This document shows positions 15,219 to 23,636 of a stretch of DNA of 64,000 bases, one piece after another. Every line of letters starts with the position of its first letter. The first letter of the stretch is position 1. Position numbers and translations under genes: made by a program. This stretch comes from Planctomycetia bacterium. Its GTDB lineage: Bacteria; Planctomycetota; Planctomycetia; Pirellulales; Thermoguttaceae. The notes below the pieces were generated by a model. The model had not been told where the DNA came from. It did no database searches and saw nothing but the letters and a program-made list of their open reading frames with translations. Location: contig JAUNSJ010000002.1 in the NCBI GenBank assembly GCA_030539295.1, positions 186,001-250,000 on the forward strand, written 5' to 3'.

Positions 15219-18170
15219 ATGAAAATTGATATAACGCAAACGCATGTGAAGCGAAATGATAGCCGTTTCAGCACTTCGAGGATCTTGACAACCTCGCATT
15301 GCGTTTGCAAACTCATGCTCCCAACGCTAATGCTGTTACTATTGTGCTTGCCGGTACACGCGCAGTCCGGAAAGCCCATGGTTCGTATTGACGCTGCGCC
15401 AACACGGGTCTACGAAGGTGAATCCTTTCGTTTTCAAATACTGCTCGATAATTTCGACAATCCTGCCCAGCCCGATATTTCTTATTTGGAAAGTGAATTC
15501 AAAGTGCAGTATTTAGGGGAGCAGAATCGAAACAGTACTCAAATTACAATTATCAATAATCATCAAAAAAGAATTGAGGAACGAGGGGTAACTTACAACT
15601 ATCTCCTGACACCGAAATCTCACGGACGCATACAAATTGTGCCGCCTGAAATTCCCAATGCAACGATTGTCAGCGAACCTGTTAACATAGAAGTTATTGA
15701 ACCAAGTGAACAGGAAAATGTGTTCCTGGAAATGTCCGCGTCGACAACGAGTGCTTATCCCATGATTCCGTTCGACGTAACACTTTCTGTTTTTGTTAAG
15801 GAATTACCTGGCAAGAACGCAAAACACGACCCGGTTAAGGCGATCAGTGTCGAACTCGGGCCGCCGGCACTGGAGATTCCCTGGCTCTTCGACGAACATT
15901 TACCCGATAATTTGTCCGCCGAAAAAATCTGGCAGGACTGGATTACCGGGTACCGCAGTAATTATGGCGGCTTTGAAGTCAACGAGATACAAACGGAAGA
16001 TCCATTCGATATTGGTTTCTCTTTTTTTGAACAACGTCGCCCGGCAACCGCTTTTCTTCCCAAAGGCAAAGTCGTCGAACGTACCTTAAAAGACGGAACA
16101 ACAGGCCGCTACTGGCAGTATGATTTCACGCGAACTTTTGTCGGAAAAACGCCCGGTGAAGTTCTGTTCGATGCGGCAAGGATAAAAGGGACTTTCGCTG
16201 TGCCGGTCGACCATGATGAAAAACTTACGACGGTCGATATTTACACCATTTCTCCATCTCTCACCGTACAAATCCGTGAAGTTCCGCTGCAGGGGCGGCC
16301 CGACGATTATATTGGTGCCTTTGGTACCTTCGACTGGACGGCCAATCTTGTCCCGCGCAAAGCGCACGTGGGTGAAGCCCTTACCCTGACACTCTCTCTG
16401 ACCGGTACGGGGAGTACATTAAACGTCACACAACCGAACCTCGACGCATTTCCGGAAATTTCAGAGAATTTTAAAATCTATCCGCCCACAGAGGAAATCG
16501 GCGAAAATAGCGCAAAATTCACATGGTCGCTCCGACCACTACGAGAAGGCGAAATTACCTTTCCTGCAATTCCAATCAGTTATTTCGACGCAAAAAAGGA
16601 ACAATTCGTTCAGGTATCTACGGAGCCTGTTCCGCTAACCATTGAAAAGAGTGATGTCTTGGAGTTGCCGTCGCCAGCCACGGCCGTGAATAAGACACCT
16701 GGCGGTCATGGGACTCTGACTCGTTCTGATAGCGGTATTTACGCCAACCGCACCGACAGTCGGCAAGCGCGTGATGAAAGATTCACAATCGTGCAATGGT
16801 CACGAGATTTACTCATCTTGACCGCTCTTGCTGTCTTTGCCGCTTTGGTTATTTATCTCGCCCGAAGCGCACGCTTCGCCCGCTTTTGCCAAAGAAATGA
16901 CCGGCTAAAGGAAGCTCGTCGTCAGTATGAGCAAGGTTTGCTTCTGTTGAAGGATTCAGATGCCGCAGCGATAGCCCAGGCGGGTAACGCCTTGAAGAAT
17001 GCTTTTCTACTTCCCGTTTGCGACTGGTACAACCGTCCCCCCGAAACGTTAACTGAAGCAGACGCCATAAAGTTGATTCAAGACATAAATCTTCCCGATA
17101 CCACATTGCAAAAATCGGAATATCTTGATTTCTTTCACCAGTTAGAACAGTTACGCTATGGTCTGGACCGACCTCTGCTCTCCCGACTGCGTCACGAAGC
17201 GGGTCCGATTTTTGAACGCTGGTATGCTCTCGTTTTGCGAAAACAAACACGGAGGACAATAAAAATGACGATACAAAATATTGAAAAGTCGCGTCAGACG
17301 GGTCATTCAGGCATGAACGGGTCGCTCTTGTTGCTCTTCTGTTTGGGTATACTTACGATGGCCGGCGGTTGCTCTCGAGTTGCCAGTGATAAGGACCGCG
17401 CCGCATTTCAGGAGGCACTGCGTCTTTTCGACGAGGCCCAGGTTTTAAAGAGTCAAAACGAAGAATCCTCACAGGAGGCAGCGCGCGTAATGTTTCGCAA
17501 GTCGGCTGCCGTGTATGAAGGCCTTCTGGCAAAAGGCATTGTTAGCGGACCCATACTGTACAATCAGGGGAACGCGTGGTGGCATGCGGGAGAGCCGGCA
17601 AAAGCTCTTGCCTGCTGGCGTAAGGCGCAGCGGTTTATGCCGCGTGACCCGTATCTTTCGGCCAACCTTGCCATGCTCGGCGTTGATACGCACGCTGGGG
17701 GAGAACGTACGCATTGGGAAAATATTCTCTTCTGGCAGAACTGGATTGCCAGTCCGACCAAGTTTCGACTCTCACTTCTGTCTGCCGCTCTTGCTGCCGC
17801 CGCCTGGCTGGCTCTGGCCGTTTTGACAGGAAGGAAAGTAAACTCATTACAGGGACAGGAGAGCTCTGGCTACCGTGTGCGCCGGGTACTCCTTCAGTTG
17901 TCCATTCTCTTTAGTGCATTTTTTTTGATTATGACGACGTCAGCACTTTACGACTGGAATCGATTTGATCGGTATGACCACGGCATTGTCGCTGTCGGGG
18001 AGACGATCGCGCGTAAAGGGAACTCCCTTTCCTACGAGCCGGCCTTTGCGCAGCCGCTCCCCCAATTGAGCGAGATTGTCATTTTGGGCCGGGAAGGGGA
18101 CTGGCTCCGCGCTCGCGCCGGCGATGGTCAGGACTGCTGGCTGCCGGCTTCGGACGTCGTTGTTTTTTGA
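15219..18170 (+). CDS. batD: BatD-BatE fusion: oxygen-tolerance protein plus TPR lipoprotein-like/SH3 region
   Basis: A 983-residue frame. The start at 15219 is chosen for AAGGA upstream; the frame itself opens earlier and overlaps batB/C. Residues 1-40 are a signal peptide ending VHAQS. The BatD part (to about 680) has repeated beta domains (APTRVYEGESFRFQILLDN, LVPRKAHVGEALTLTLSLTG), a helix near ILTALAVFAALVIYLA and a cytoplasmic DUF4381-like tail. At 17265 (residue 683) an ATG begins MTIQNIEKSRQ, then a hydrophobic segment ending LTMAGGC, which is a lipobox, then TPRs (GPILYNQGNAWWHAGEPAKALACWRKAQ), two helices, and a terminal SH3-like segment ([20 protein letters not shown]), the BatE pattern. 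There is no stop between the parts. A strong Shine-Dalgarno at 17251 suggests separate initiation too. Confidence 0.82.
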   Translation: MKIDITQTHVKRNDSRFSTSRILTTSHCVCKLMLPTLMLLLLCLPVHAQSGKPMVRIDAAPTRVYEGESFRFQILLDNFDNPAQPDISYLESEFKVQYLGEQNRNSTQITIINNHQKRIEERGVTYNYLLTPKSHGRIQIVPPEIPNATIVSEPVNIEVIEPSEQENVFLEMSASTTSAYPMIPFDVTLSVFVKELPGKNAKHDPVKAISVELGPPALEIPWLFDEHLPDNLSAEKIWQDWITGYRSNYGGFEVNEIQTEDPFDIGFSFFEQRRPATAFLPKGKVVERTLKDGTTGRYWQYDFTRTFVGKTPGEVLFDAARIKGTFAVPVDHDEKLTTVDIYTISPSLTVQIREVPLQGRPDDYIGAFGTFDWTANLVPRKAHVGEALTLTLSLTGTGSTLNVTQPNLDAFPEISENFKIYPPTEEIGENSAKFTWSLRPLREGEITFPAIPISYFDAKKEQFVQVSTEPVPLTIEKSDVLELPSPATAVNKTPGGHGTLTRSDSGIYANRTDSRQARDERFTIVQWSRDLLILTALAVFAALVIYLARSARFARFCQRNDRLKEARRQYEQGLLLLKDSDAAAIAQAGNALKNAFLLPVCDWYNRPPETLTEADAIKLIQDINLPDTTLQKSEYLDFFHQLEQLRYGLDRPLLSRLRHEAGPIFERWYALVLRKQTRRTIKMTIQNIEKSRQTGHSGMNGSLLLLFCLGILTMAGGCSRVASDKDRAAFQEALRLFDEAQVLKSQNEESSQEAARVMFRKSAAVYEGLLAKGIVSGPILYNQGNAWWHAGEPAKALACWRKAQRFMPRDPYLSANLAMLGVDTHAGGERTHWENILFWQNWIASPTKFRLSLLSAALAAAAWLALAVLTGRKVNSLQGQESSGYRVRRVLLQLSILFSAFFLIMTTSALYDWNRFDRYDHGIVAVGETIARKGNSLSYEPAFAQPLPQLSEIVILGREGDWLRARAGDGQDCWLPASDVVVF
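17251..17267 (+). promoter_or_regulatory. internal Shine-Dalgarno and start for the BatE part
   Basis: GGAGG (17251-17255) lies nine bases before an in-frame ATG (17265) inside the BatD/E frame. The encoded N-terminus has its own lipoprotein signal. This is the best evidence that BatE may be made separately although no stop codon precedes it. Confidence 0.55.
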
Positions 18171-20350
18171 CGGTTGTCTCGGGAGTCAGATTCCTGCCTC
18201 GTCTCGGGCGTTTCGATTCCCGCGGCGGACGAACCCGTGATGACTTCCTTGAGTTCCTCCGTATCCATGACTTCTTTTTCAAGCAGGCGGTCGGCCAATC
18301 TGGCAAGAGTATTTCGTTGCGAAGCCAGAAGTTGATGCGTCTGCTCGTAGAGCGAGTCCATGAGCGAATGAATCTCCTGATCAATTTCAGCGGCCGTTTG
18401 TTCACTGTGTTCGCGAATGGCTACCGGTTCCGCTTCGTTGGTCCAGGTCGTTCGACTTTCACGGTAACAAACGTGTCCCAGTTTTGACATACCAAAGGTC
18501 ATGACCATATTACGTGCTACATCAGTAGCTCGCTGCAGGTCGCTTTGTGCTCCGGTTGAGATATCACCGAGCATAAGTTCTTCGGCGATCGTACCGGCCA
18601 GCAGAATTTGAATTTGCGACTGGAGTTCCGACCTCGTGAGCAGGAAGCGTTCGTCGTCCGGTCGCTGAAGTGTGTAGCCCAGCGCGGCCAGGCCACGGGG
18701 AATAATCGACACCTTGTGGACCGGGTCCGCATCCGGCAGGAGCCACGCGGCCAGGGCATGGCCACATTCATGAAAGGCAACCCGGCTTTTTTCCGCGTCG
18801 GTCATGACGCGTCGTTTCTTTTGCAGACCGGTCGTCACTCGCTCGACTCCTTCGTTAAATTCCGCCATGGTTACGGAACTCTTTCCCGCACGCGCCGCCA
18901 GCAGAGCCGCTTCGTTCACCAGTGCCGCCAGGTCCGCGCCAACGAACCCCGACGTTATCTGCGCTATCTGGTGAAGATCTATTGCCGGACTTAATTTTAC
19001 CTGTCGCGAATGAATTTTCAGGATATCTTCCCGACCCGCGATATCAGGACGGTCGACGAGAACCTGGCGATCGAATCGTCCGGACCGAAGTAGCGCTGAA
19101 TCGAGTATTTCGGGCCGATTCGTCGCTGCCATAACGATCGTTCCCGAGTTGGTCCCGAACCCGTCCATTTCCACCAGAAGCGCATTGAGCGTTTGTTCCC
19201 GCTCGTCGTGCGAGGCCAGGGACATGCCGCTACGTGCCCTACCCAACGCGTCCAGTTCGTCGATAAATATAATGCATGGCGAATTCCGTTCCGCCTGCTG
19301 GAACAGGTCTCGCACTCGTGCCGCGCCCACGCCCGCGTACAGTTCTACAAAGTCCGAACCGGAAAGTGAGAAAAACGGTACTTTCGCTTCCCCAGCAACC
19401 GCTTTCGCCAGGAGCGTTTTACCTGTTCCAGGCGGCCCTACCAGCAGAACACCTTTCGGGATACGCCCTCCCAGCAACTGAAATTTCTCCGGCCGACGCA
19501 GAAATTCGACGATCTCTTGCAGCTCTTCCACCGCCTCGTCCACCCCGGCAACATCCTCAAACGATATATTGATATCTTCCGGCCACACCTGAATATCCCG
19601 ATTCTTACCAAACGCCATGGCTCCGGCTCCCATTCGCTGGAGCAGGAAGAAGAGAAAGATCAGGAGAATGCCTGTCATGAGAATGGTTCCTCCGTACGAC
19701 TCCCAAAATCCCGGTGGACCTTGCGCCGAAACGTCTTCGAAACCATTCTCTTTAAACGCGTTGAACAGTTCATTATTGTCAAACGTAAGACCCTGACGCC
19801 CAGACGAAAATTCCACCTCTTTTCCCTTGGTGTCCTCTTCATTTCCCGACGACGATATTACCTTTCGCGTTATATGGCCGGTCACTTCATACGGGCCAAT
19901 CTGAATATCACGCAACTTCGTATAGAGTATTTGAAGTTTCTTCCTTCCACGCTCCTCTTCCACAACAATAGAAGGCTCCTCACGCTCCTGTTCGGCAGCC
20001 GCTTTCGTGGTTCCTTGCTCCGCAAGTCGAACAAGCATCATAATGGGGATCTTATGCCGCGGCGCCGCGTACCACGCGTTCCACAGAAAAATACCACCGA
20101 AAACGATTAATAGAATAATCCAAATGGACCGGTTCGAATTCCTGGCCCGTCCGGGTGGGGAGTCACCGGTCCCCCCCTCATTCCGACCCGCCTCGTCGTC
20201 TGCCTCCTCGTTTGCCTCGTGAGGCCCTTCTCCGCCCGCTGACGATGCCGGAGCTTCGACTTTCGGTTCGCCCTGACTCCCCGCACGCAGGGCGGTCCCG
20301 ACTCGCTTCACGCCCAACGTATCCATGACCTTTGTCATTATTCTTCTCAT
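18128..20350 (-). CDS. ftsH: FtsH membrane AAA+ zinc metalloprotease
   Basis: A 740-residue protein. A long acidic Gly/Glu-rich N-terminus precedes a first helix ([16 protein letters not shown]). A periplasmic domain and a second helix ([19 protein letters not shown]) follow. The AAA+ module has Walker A GPPGTGKT, Walker [15 protein letters not shown] and the second region [21 protein letters not shown]. The pore segment is [13 protein letters not shown], where most family members have FVGVG after a Met. The protease motif is HECGH in place of the usual HEAGH; the His and Glu are kept. The start at 20350 is not certain, and Met5 (20338) is another candidate. The 3' end overlaps the convergent BatE end by 43 bases. 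FtsH degrades membrane and regulatory proteins. Confidence 0.93.
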   Translation of the reverse strand: MRRIMTKVMDTLGVKRVGTALRAGSQGEPKVEAPASSAGGEGPHEANEEADDEAGRNEGGTGDSPPGRARNSNRSIWIILLIVFGGIFLWNAWYAAPRHKIPIMMLVRLAEQGTTKAAAEQEREEPSIVVEEERGRKKLQILYTKLRDIQIGPYEVTGHITRKVISSSGNEEDTKGKEVEFSSGRQGLTFDNNELFNAFKENGFEDVSAQGPPGFWESYGGTILMTGILLIFLFFLLQRMGAGAMAFGKNRDIQVWPEDINISFEDVAGVDEAVEELQEIVEFLRRPEKFQLLGGRIPKGVLLVGPPGTGKTLLAKAVAGEAKVPFFSLSGSDFVELYAGVGAARVRDLFQQAERNSPCIIFIDELDALGRARSGMSLASHDEREQTLNALLVEMDGFGTNSGTIVMAATNRPEILDSALLRSGRFDRQVLVDRPDIAGREDILKIHSRQVKLSPAIDLHQIAQITSGFVGADLAALVNEAALLAARAGKSSVTMAEFNEGVERVTTGLQKKRRVMTDAEKSRVAFHECGHALAAWLLPDADPVHKVSIIPRGLAALGYTLQRPDDERFLLTRSELQSQIQILLAGTIAEELMLGDISTGAQSDLQRATDVARNMVMTFGMSKLGHVCYRESRTTWTNEAEPVAIREHSEQTAAEIDQEIHSLMDSLYEQTHQLLASQRNTLARLADRLLEKEVMDTEELKEVITGSSAAGIETPETRQESDSRDNRQKTTTSEAGSQQS

Positions 20351-20871
20351 GTTTAGCAGAATTCTATCTCTCGGACTTTTAGTTTGTTACTTTCGAAAAT
20401 GGTACTATTATGTAATTTTAACTACACAGGAGTTATTCGTGGAACGAAAACCAATTGCCGGTTTGTCGTTGCCCTTTAAAAGGGAAACGGCCGCGATGTT
20501 CCCTTGGCTCTTTTGATATTGTAGCATAATCGTTTGATTCGGGTACCCAGACCGGTAAAACAACACACACCCGGGGAAAGCACAAATCTCTCCCAGAATG
20601 CCTTTCGGTCGGCTGACACAGTGAAGAACGTCGTTACAATCCCTATCGACGGCAGATTCTGACGTTTAGATGTTAAAATAGTTAATTTTATATCTTATAT
20701 AGATTATGTATATTAAATATCTTTGCTTGAGTTTGCCGATAATATAAAATAGGTAATATTTTTGCAAAAACGCGTCGGTCGGCGACCGGGTCTTATACTA
20801 CTGACCAAGGGTCGCCGAATTGCGGACGGCAAAGAGGACGACAATGTTCCAAATGAGAAGAGGTAATAGAA
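20351..20871. other. intergenic region between divergent ftsH and hypothetical gene
   Basis: This 521-base A/T-rich stretch must hold the promoters of ftsH (minus) and of the gene at 20872 (plus). I see no convincing -35/-10 pair, tRNA or conserved gene. A partly palindromic GGTCGGCGACC motif sits around 20777. Short frames here lack ribosome binding sites. Confidence 0.5.
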
Positions 20872-21384
20872 ATGAGTATTTTAATCAGCGGAATGGCAGA
20901 CAACGGACTGACCGACGAGCGTCGGGATTACGACGAGCGTTTACTCGTCGAGGACGTTTTTGGCGACGAAATTACGGTTGCCGAGGGAGAATCCACGGTC
21001 GAGGCGGTCTGTCGTACGTCTTTTGACCAGGAATTTATCGCGAGCAAGAGCGTTGAGTCGGAAAAGGTTCCCCGTCGTCGTCAGATCGACCCGACGACGT
21101 GCGAGCGCGACTACACAGACGCGGAAATCGAATTCATGAACGCTCTCGACCAGTATAAGCGAAGTTCTGGACGTATGTTCCCAACATGTAGTGAAATACT
21201 AGAAGTTTTGCTCTCGCTGGGCTATAGAAAGCAGGAGTCGCCTCAAGTTGCCGTGATTGAACCGGAGGAGGTCATTAAGACCCCGCCGAGCGGAACGCCC
21301 ACCTTTGCCCCGGAAGGCGAGCACGAGTCCCAGTATGTCTTTTCACCGGCCGACGACTATCGGGAACCGCTCATGATATTTTGA
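20872..21384 (+). CDS. planctomycete hypothetical protein with DPTTCERDY motif
   Basis: A 170-residue soluble, acidic protein. AGAGG lies nine bases upstream of the ATG. The central region [21 protein letters not shown] then [33 protein letters not shown] is, in my memory, a conserved segment of planctomycete hypothetical proteins. It looks like a small helical domain, perhaps a DNA- or protein-binding helix-turn-helix-like fold (inference only). The flanks are low in hydrophobic residues and probably flexible. There is no signal peptide. It is isolated between the divergent ftsH and the convergent kinase. Function is unknown. Confidence 0.72.
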   Translation: MSILISGMADNGLTDERRDYDERLLVEDVFGDEITVAEGESTVEAVCRTSFDQEFIASKSVESEKVPRRRQIDPTTCERDYTDAEIEFMNALDQYKRSSGRMFPTCSEILEVLLSLGYRKQESPQVAVIEPEEVIKTPPSGTPTFAPEGEHESQYVFSPADDYREPLMIF

Positions 21385-21497
21385 GGCCTCTTTCCGGCCG
21401 TCCCGTGGACCTATTCCGTGGGCGACGTCCCGGGGAAGAACCGACGAGGCCCCCGGGCCGACACGGGCGGCGAGCTGGTCGTCGTCGCCCGCGCGGC

Positions 21498-22367
21498 TTA
21501 ATGCACTTTGTCGCCTGCCTGCGGATTCCGTCTGAAGATACGTACTTTATTGACAGCCGCGCAGAGGTCCGAGGCCGTTTGTATCCGGTCCTTCGGTCTC
21601 TTGGCCAGCATTTTCATGAGGAGTTCGCTGAATTCCGGCGTAACATTCTGGTTCCGCGCCGTGATCGACGGGGCAGGGGAAGACAAATGCTTTTGGAGCA
21701 GTTCATTCATGGAGATTCCTGTATAGATATTCCGGTTAGCCAGCATCTCATACCAGGTACAGCCCAGACTGTAAATATCAGAGCGACCGTCGAGCGGGAG
21801 GCCCCGGATCTGCTCCGGCGACATATAAGAGGCGGTCCCCTGCGGCTGCTTCTTCATATTGAAGAATTTCTCGAAAAAACCCGGCTTGATTTTTCGGGCC
21901 AAAGCGAAGTCGATCAGCTTTATGCCACGCTCCGAATGACACAGGAAGTTGTCCGGTTTTATATCGCAATGAACCCAGCCCGCTTCATGAAAGCACATTA
22001 GGGCCTCGGCCATTTGCGGAATAAAAAGAGGAAGGTCAACACAATATTTGTCGTATCCCCTTTGCATATATTGCTTTACATTTGGCGCCGCGAACCACTC
22101 CATGGCAATATAAGGAGCGTAACCATATTTCCCGGTTGAGTAGAATTTTATGAGTCGGTCGTTGTTAAGTTCCTTCCCTACGTTGTATTCCCACTTAAAG
22201 AACGCGATTTGGTCCCGCTTCTTGGCCGCGCTTTGAAACAGGACTTTAATCGCGACCGGACGACGGTTGCGGTCGTCGTATGCCTGCCACGTTTGACTGC
22301 ACTGTCCGGTATAGACAATATTGATGAGTCGATAAGGGCCAATGTAGGTAATGGGGGTTGTACTCAC
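21498..22367 (-). CDS. Hanks-type serine/threonine protein kinase
   Basis: A 289-residue protein. The start is a GTG at 22367 because GAGGAG lies seven bases upstream; an ATG frame opening at 22433 has no such site. It is a single kinase domain: catalytic Lys41 in VAIKVL, catalytic loop HCDIKPDNFL (Asp135, Asn140), metal-binding Asp153 in IDFALARK (DFG replaced by DFA), activation-segment end GTASYMSPEQI and RSDIYSLGCTWYEML. The glycine-rich loop is degraded (YTGQCSQTWQAYD). HRD is changed to HCD. All residues needed for catalysis are present, so it is probably active but may lack autophosphorylation-dependent control. There is no membrane segment or sensor domain, which is unusual for PknB-like kinases. 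Confidence 0.85.
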   Translation of the reverse strand: MSTTPITYIGPYRLINIVYTGQCSQTWQAYDDRNRRPVAIKVLFQSAAKKRDQIAFFKWEYNVGKELNNDRLIKFYSTGKYGYAPYIAMEWFAAPNVKQYMQRGYDKYCVDLPLFIPQMAEALMCFHEAGWVHCDIKPDNFLCHSERGIKLIDFALARKIKPGFFEKFFNMKKQPQGTASYMSPEQIRGLPLDGRSDIYSLGCTWYEMLANRNIYTGISMNELLQKHLSSPAPSITARNQNVTPEFSELLMKMLAKRPKDRIQTASDLCAAVNKVRIFRRNPQAGDKVH

Positions 22368-22437
22368 GCAGGAACTCCTCAAGTCTGGTGTCGAAGCGGG
22401 AACAGGAGCTCCCGCATCAGGGAAAATGAACACTCAA

Positions 22438-22466
22438 TACTTACAAGTATACACCAGAATTGTCAA
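22438..22466 (-). promoter_or_regulatory. possible promoter of the kinase gene
   Basis: On the minus strand, TTGACA (22466-22461) is followed after 17 bases by TAAGTA (22443-22438). A TATACT lies only nine bases from the -35, so the -10 is uncertain. The leader to the GTG start would be about 65 bases. Confidence 0.4.
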
Positions 22467-22879
22467 AAATCAATTTCCCGGTCAGGAAGAAAAACGAAAA
22501 AAGTGACAGGAGGTCGAAATCGGCGAAGAAAAGCGGGATCCGATCGGCGTCTGTTCCGGAGCGGGACGTATAATGTCCCTTTCAGGTCCCCGGTGGACCG
22601 CACGCGGGGCGACCTCCACTTCATGCTCCCTTTTTAGGACAGCAGGAGTACATTTTTTTACGAATTGCTCTAACTCCAACTATAATTTGGAGAAATGACT
22701 CGCTCTGGAAGAGAAAAAAACGTAAAAAAACTGTTTTTTTTTGATTTTCTACGTTAATATCACTTGTACATCATTGAAAATCAGTTATAACAAAAGGTAT
22801 ACGAAACCGCCGGGGAGCACGAAGAGTCCCGATTCAGCATTTTGGTTTTTGTCCGGAATGACAGGATAATTTACCCCGG
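22467..22879. other. non-coding stretch upstream of an orphan terminator
   Basis: This gap holds no gene I can support. It contains GC-rich dyads around 22560-22620 and a very A/T-rich stretch (22715-22760), including a 20-codon frame after TTGGAG (22683-22754) that I do not trust. A plus-strand transcript ending at the hairpin 22880-22899 could be a small RNA. Confidence 0.35.
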
Positions 22880-22899
22880 CCAACTCCCGTTGGTTTTTT
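22880..22899 (+). terminator. orphan intrinsic terminator
   Basis: CCAAC (22880-22884) and GTTGG (22889-22893) form a short stem with a TCCC loop, followed by TTTTTT. No plus-strand gene precedes it: the kinase is on the other strand and umuD lies downstream. It may end a small RNA or act as an attenuator in the umuD leader. Confidence 0.5.
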
Positions 22900-23096
22900 G
22901 TGTGATAATTGGGGAAGCTGTCGTTTTTTCCAAACCAAATGCGAAAAAGACTTCAGCTGGGTTGTGTTTCGTATCGGGCGTGAAATTTGATCGGGAATGT
23001 CCCCCACGCCCAAAATAACTTAGTCGAAAACAATGTCGGAGTCTTCCAGTCCACGGGAACTCCGTGTAAGCCTCAACATTTTATTAGGAGAAAGAC

Positions 23097-23612
23097 ATGG
23101 CAAGAGGAGGAAAGAGAAAAGGAGCCGGACGTCCAAAAGGAACAGGCAAATTTGGTGAACCGACAAAGGCAATTCGATTACCCATCTCAATGATCGGTCG
23201 TATTATGAATTTTATCGAGCAGAAAGGGCTTTGCTTCCCGATCTATTCCGATAAAGTTCAAGCGGGGTTCCCTTCTCCGTCTGATGATACTCCGGCCGAG
23301 AAACTTGATCTTGGTGCCTACCTTGTTCAGAACCCGGCTTCCACGTTCTTCGTTAAAGTTGCTGGTGAATCCATGATCGGTGCCGGCATCTTCCCCGACG
23401 ACCTGCTCATCGTTGACCGGAGTATTACGGCTTCCAATGGCGATGTCGTTGTTGCCTCTGTCGACGGCGAGTTCACCGTTAAGCGTCTTTTTATCTCGCA
23501 GCGAAAAGTGGAACTTCGTCCGGAGAATAAAAAGTTCAGCGCCATATCCTTTAAGGACGAAAGCGAACTGAACATTTGGGGCGTTGTGAAAAACGTAATT
23601 CATCGCGTCTAA
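23097..23612 (+). CDS. umuD: UmuD-like S24 self-cleaving protein with basic DNA-binding-like N-terminus
   Basis: A 171-residue protein with AGGAG before the ATG. The N-terminus is strongly basic (ARGGKRKGAGRPKG, AT-hook-like). Then PTKAIRLPISMIGRIMNFIEQ has the strand-plus-helix look of a ribbon-helix-helix domain. The peptidase part starts at the cleavage site VQAGFPSPSDD (Ala56-Gly57), has the nucleophile Ser92 in GESMIG and Lys129 in EFTVKRL. The spacings cleavage-Ser (35) and Ser-Lys (37) equal those of E. coli UmuD. It is therefore predicted to self-cleave when RecA filaments form. UmuD is usually followed by the polymerase gene umuC; here an adenine methyltransferase follows after 24 bases. 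A LexA-like repressor role is possible. Confidence 0.88.
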   Translation: MARGGKRKGAGRPKGTGKFGEPTKAIRLPISMIGRIMNFIEQKGLCFPIYSDKVQAGFPSPSDDTPAEKLDLGAYLVQNPASTFFVKVAGESMIGAGIFPDDLLIVDRSITASNGDVVVASVDGEFTVKRLFISQRKVELRPENKKFSAISFKDESELNIWGVVKNVIHRV

Positions 23613-23636
23613 CGCTTTGTGTTGGCGGAGCCGTTT

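Noticed and set aside
20820..21026. 68-codon Arg-rich frame upstream of and overlapping the DPTTCERDY protein
   Set aside because: Its composition is that of a frame-shifted shadow, and the overlapping 170-residue frame has the better start and a conserved core.
22681..22754. 20-codon frame MTRSGREKNVKK... after TTGGAG
   Set aside because: The ribosome site is only two bases from the ATG and the product is a run of Lys and Phe from A/T homopolymers.
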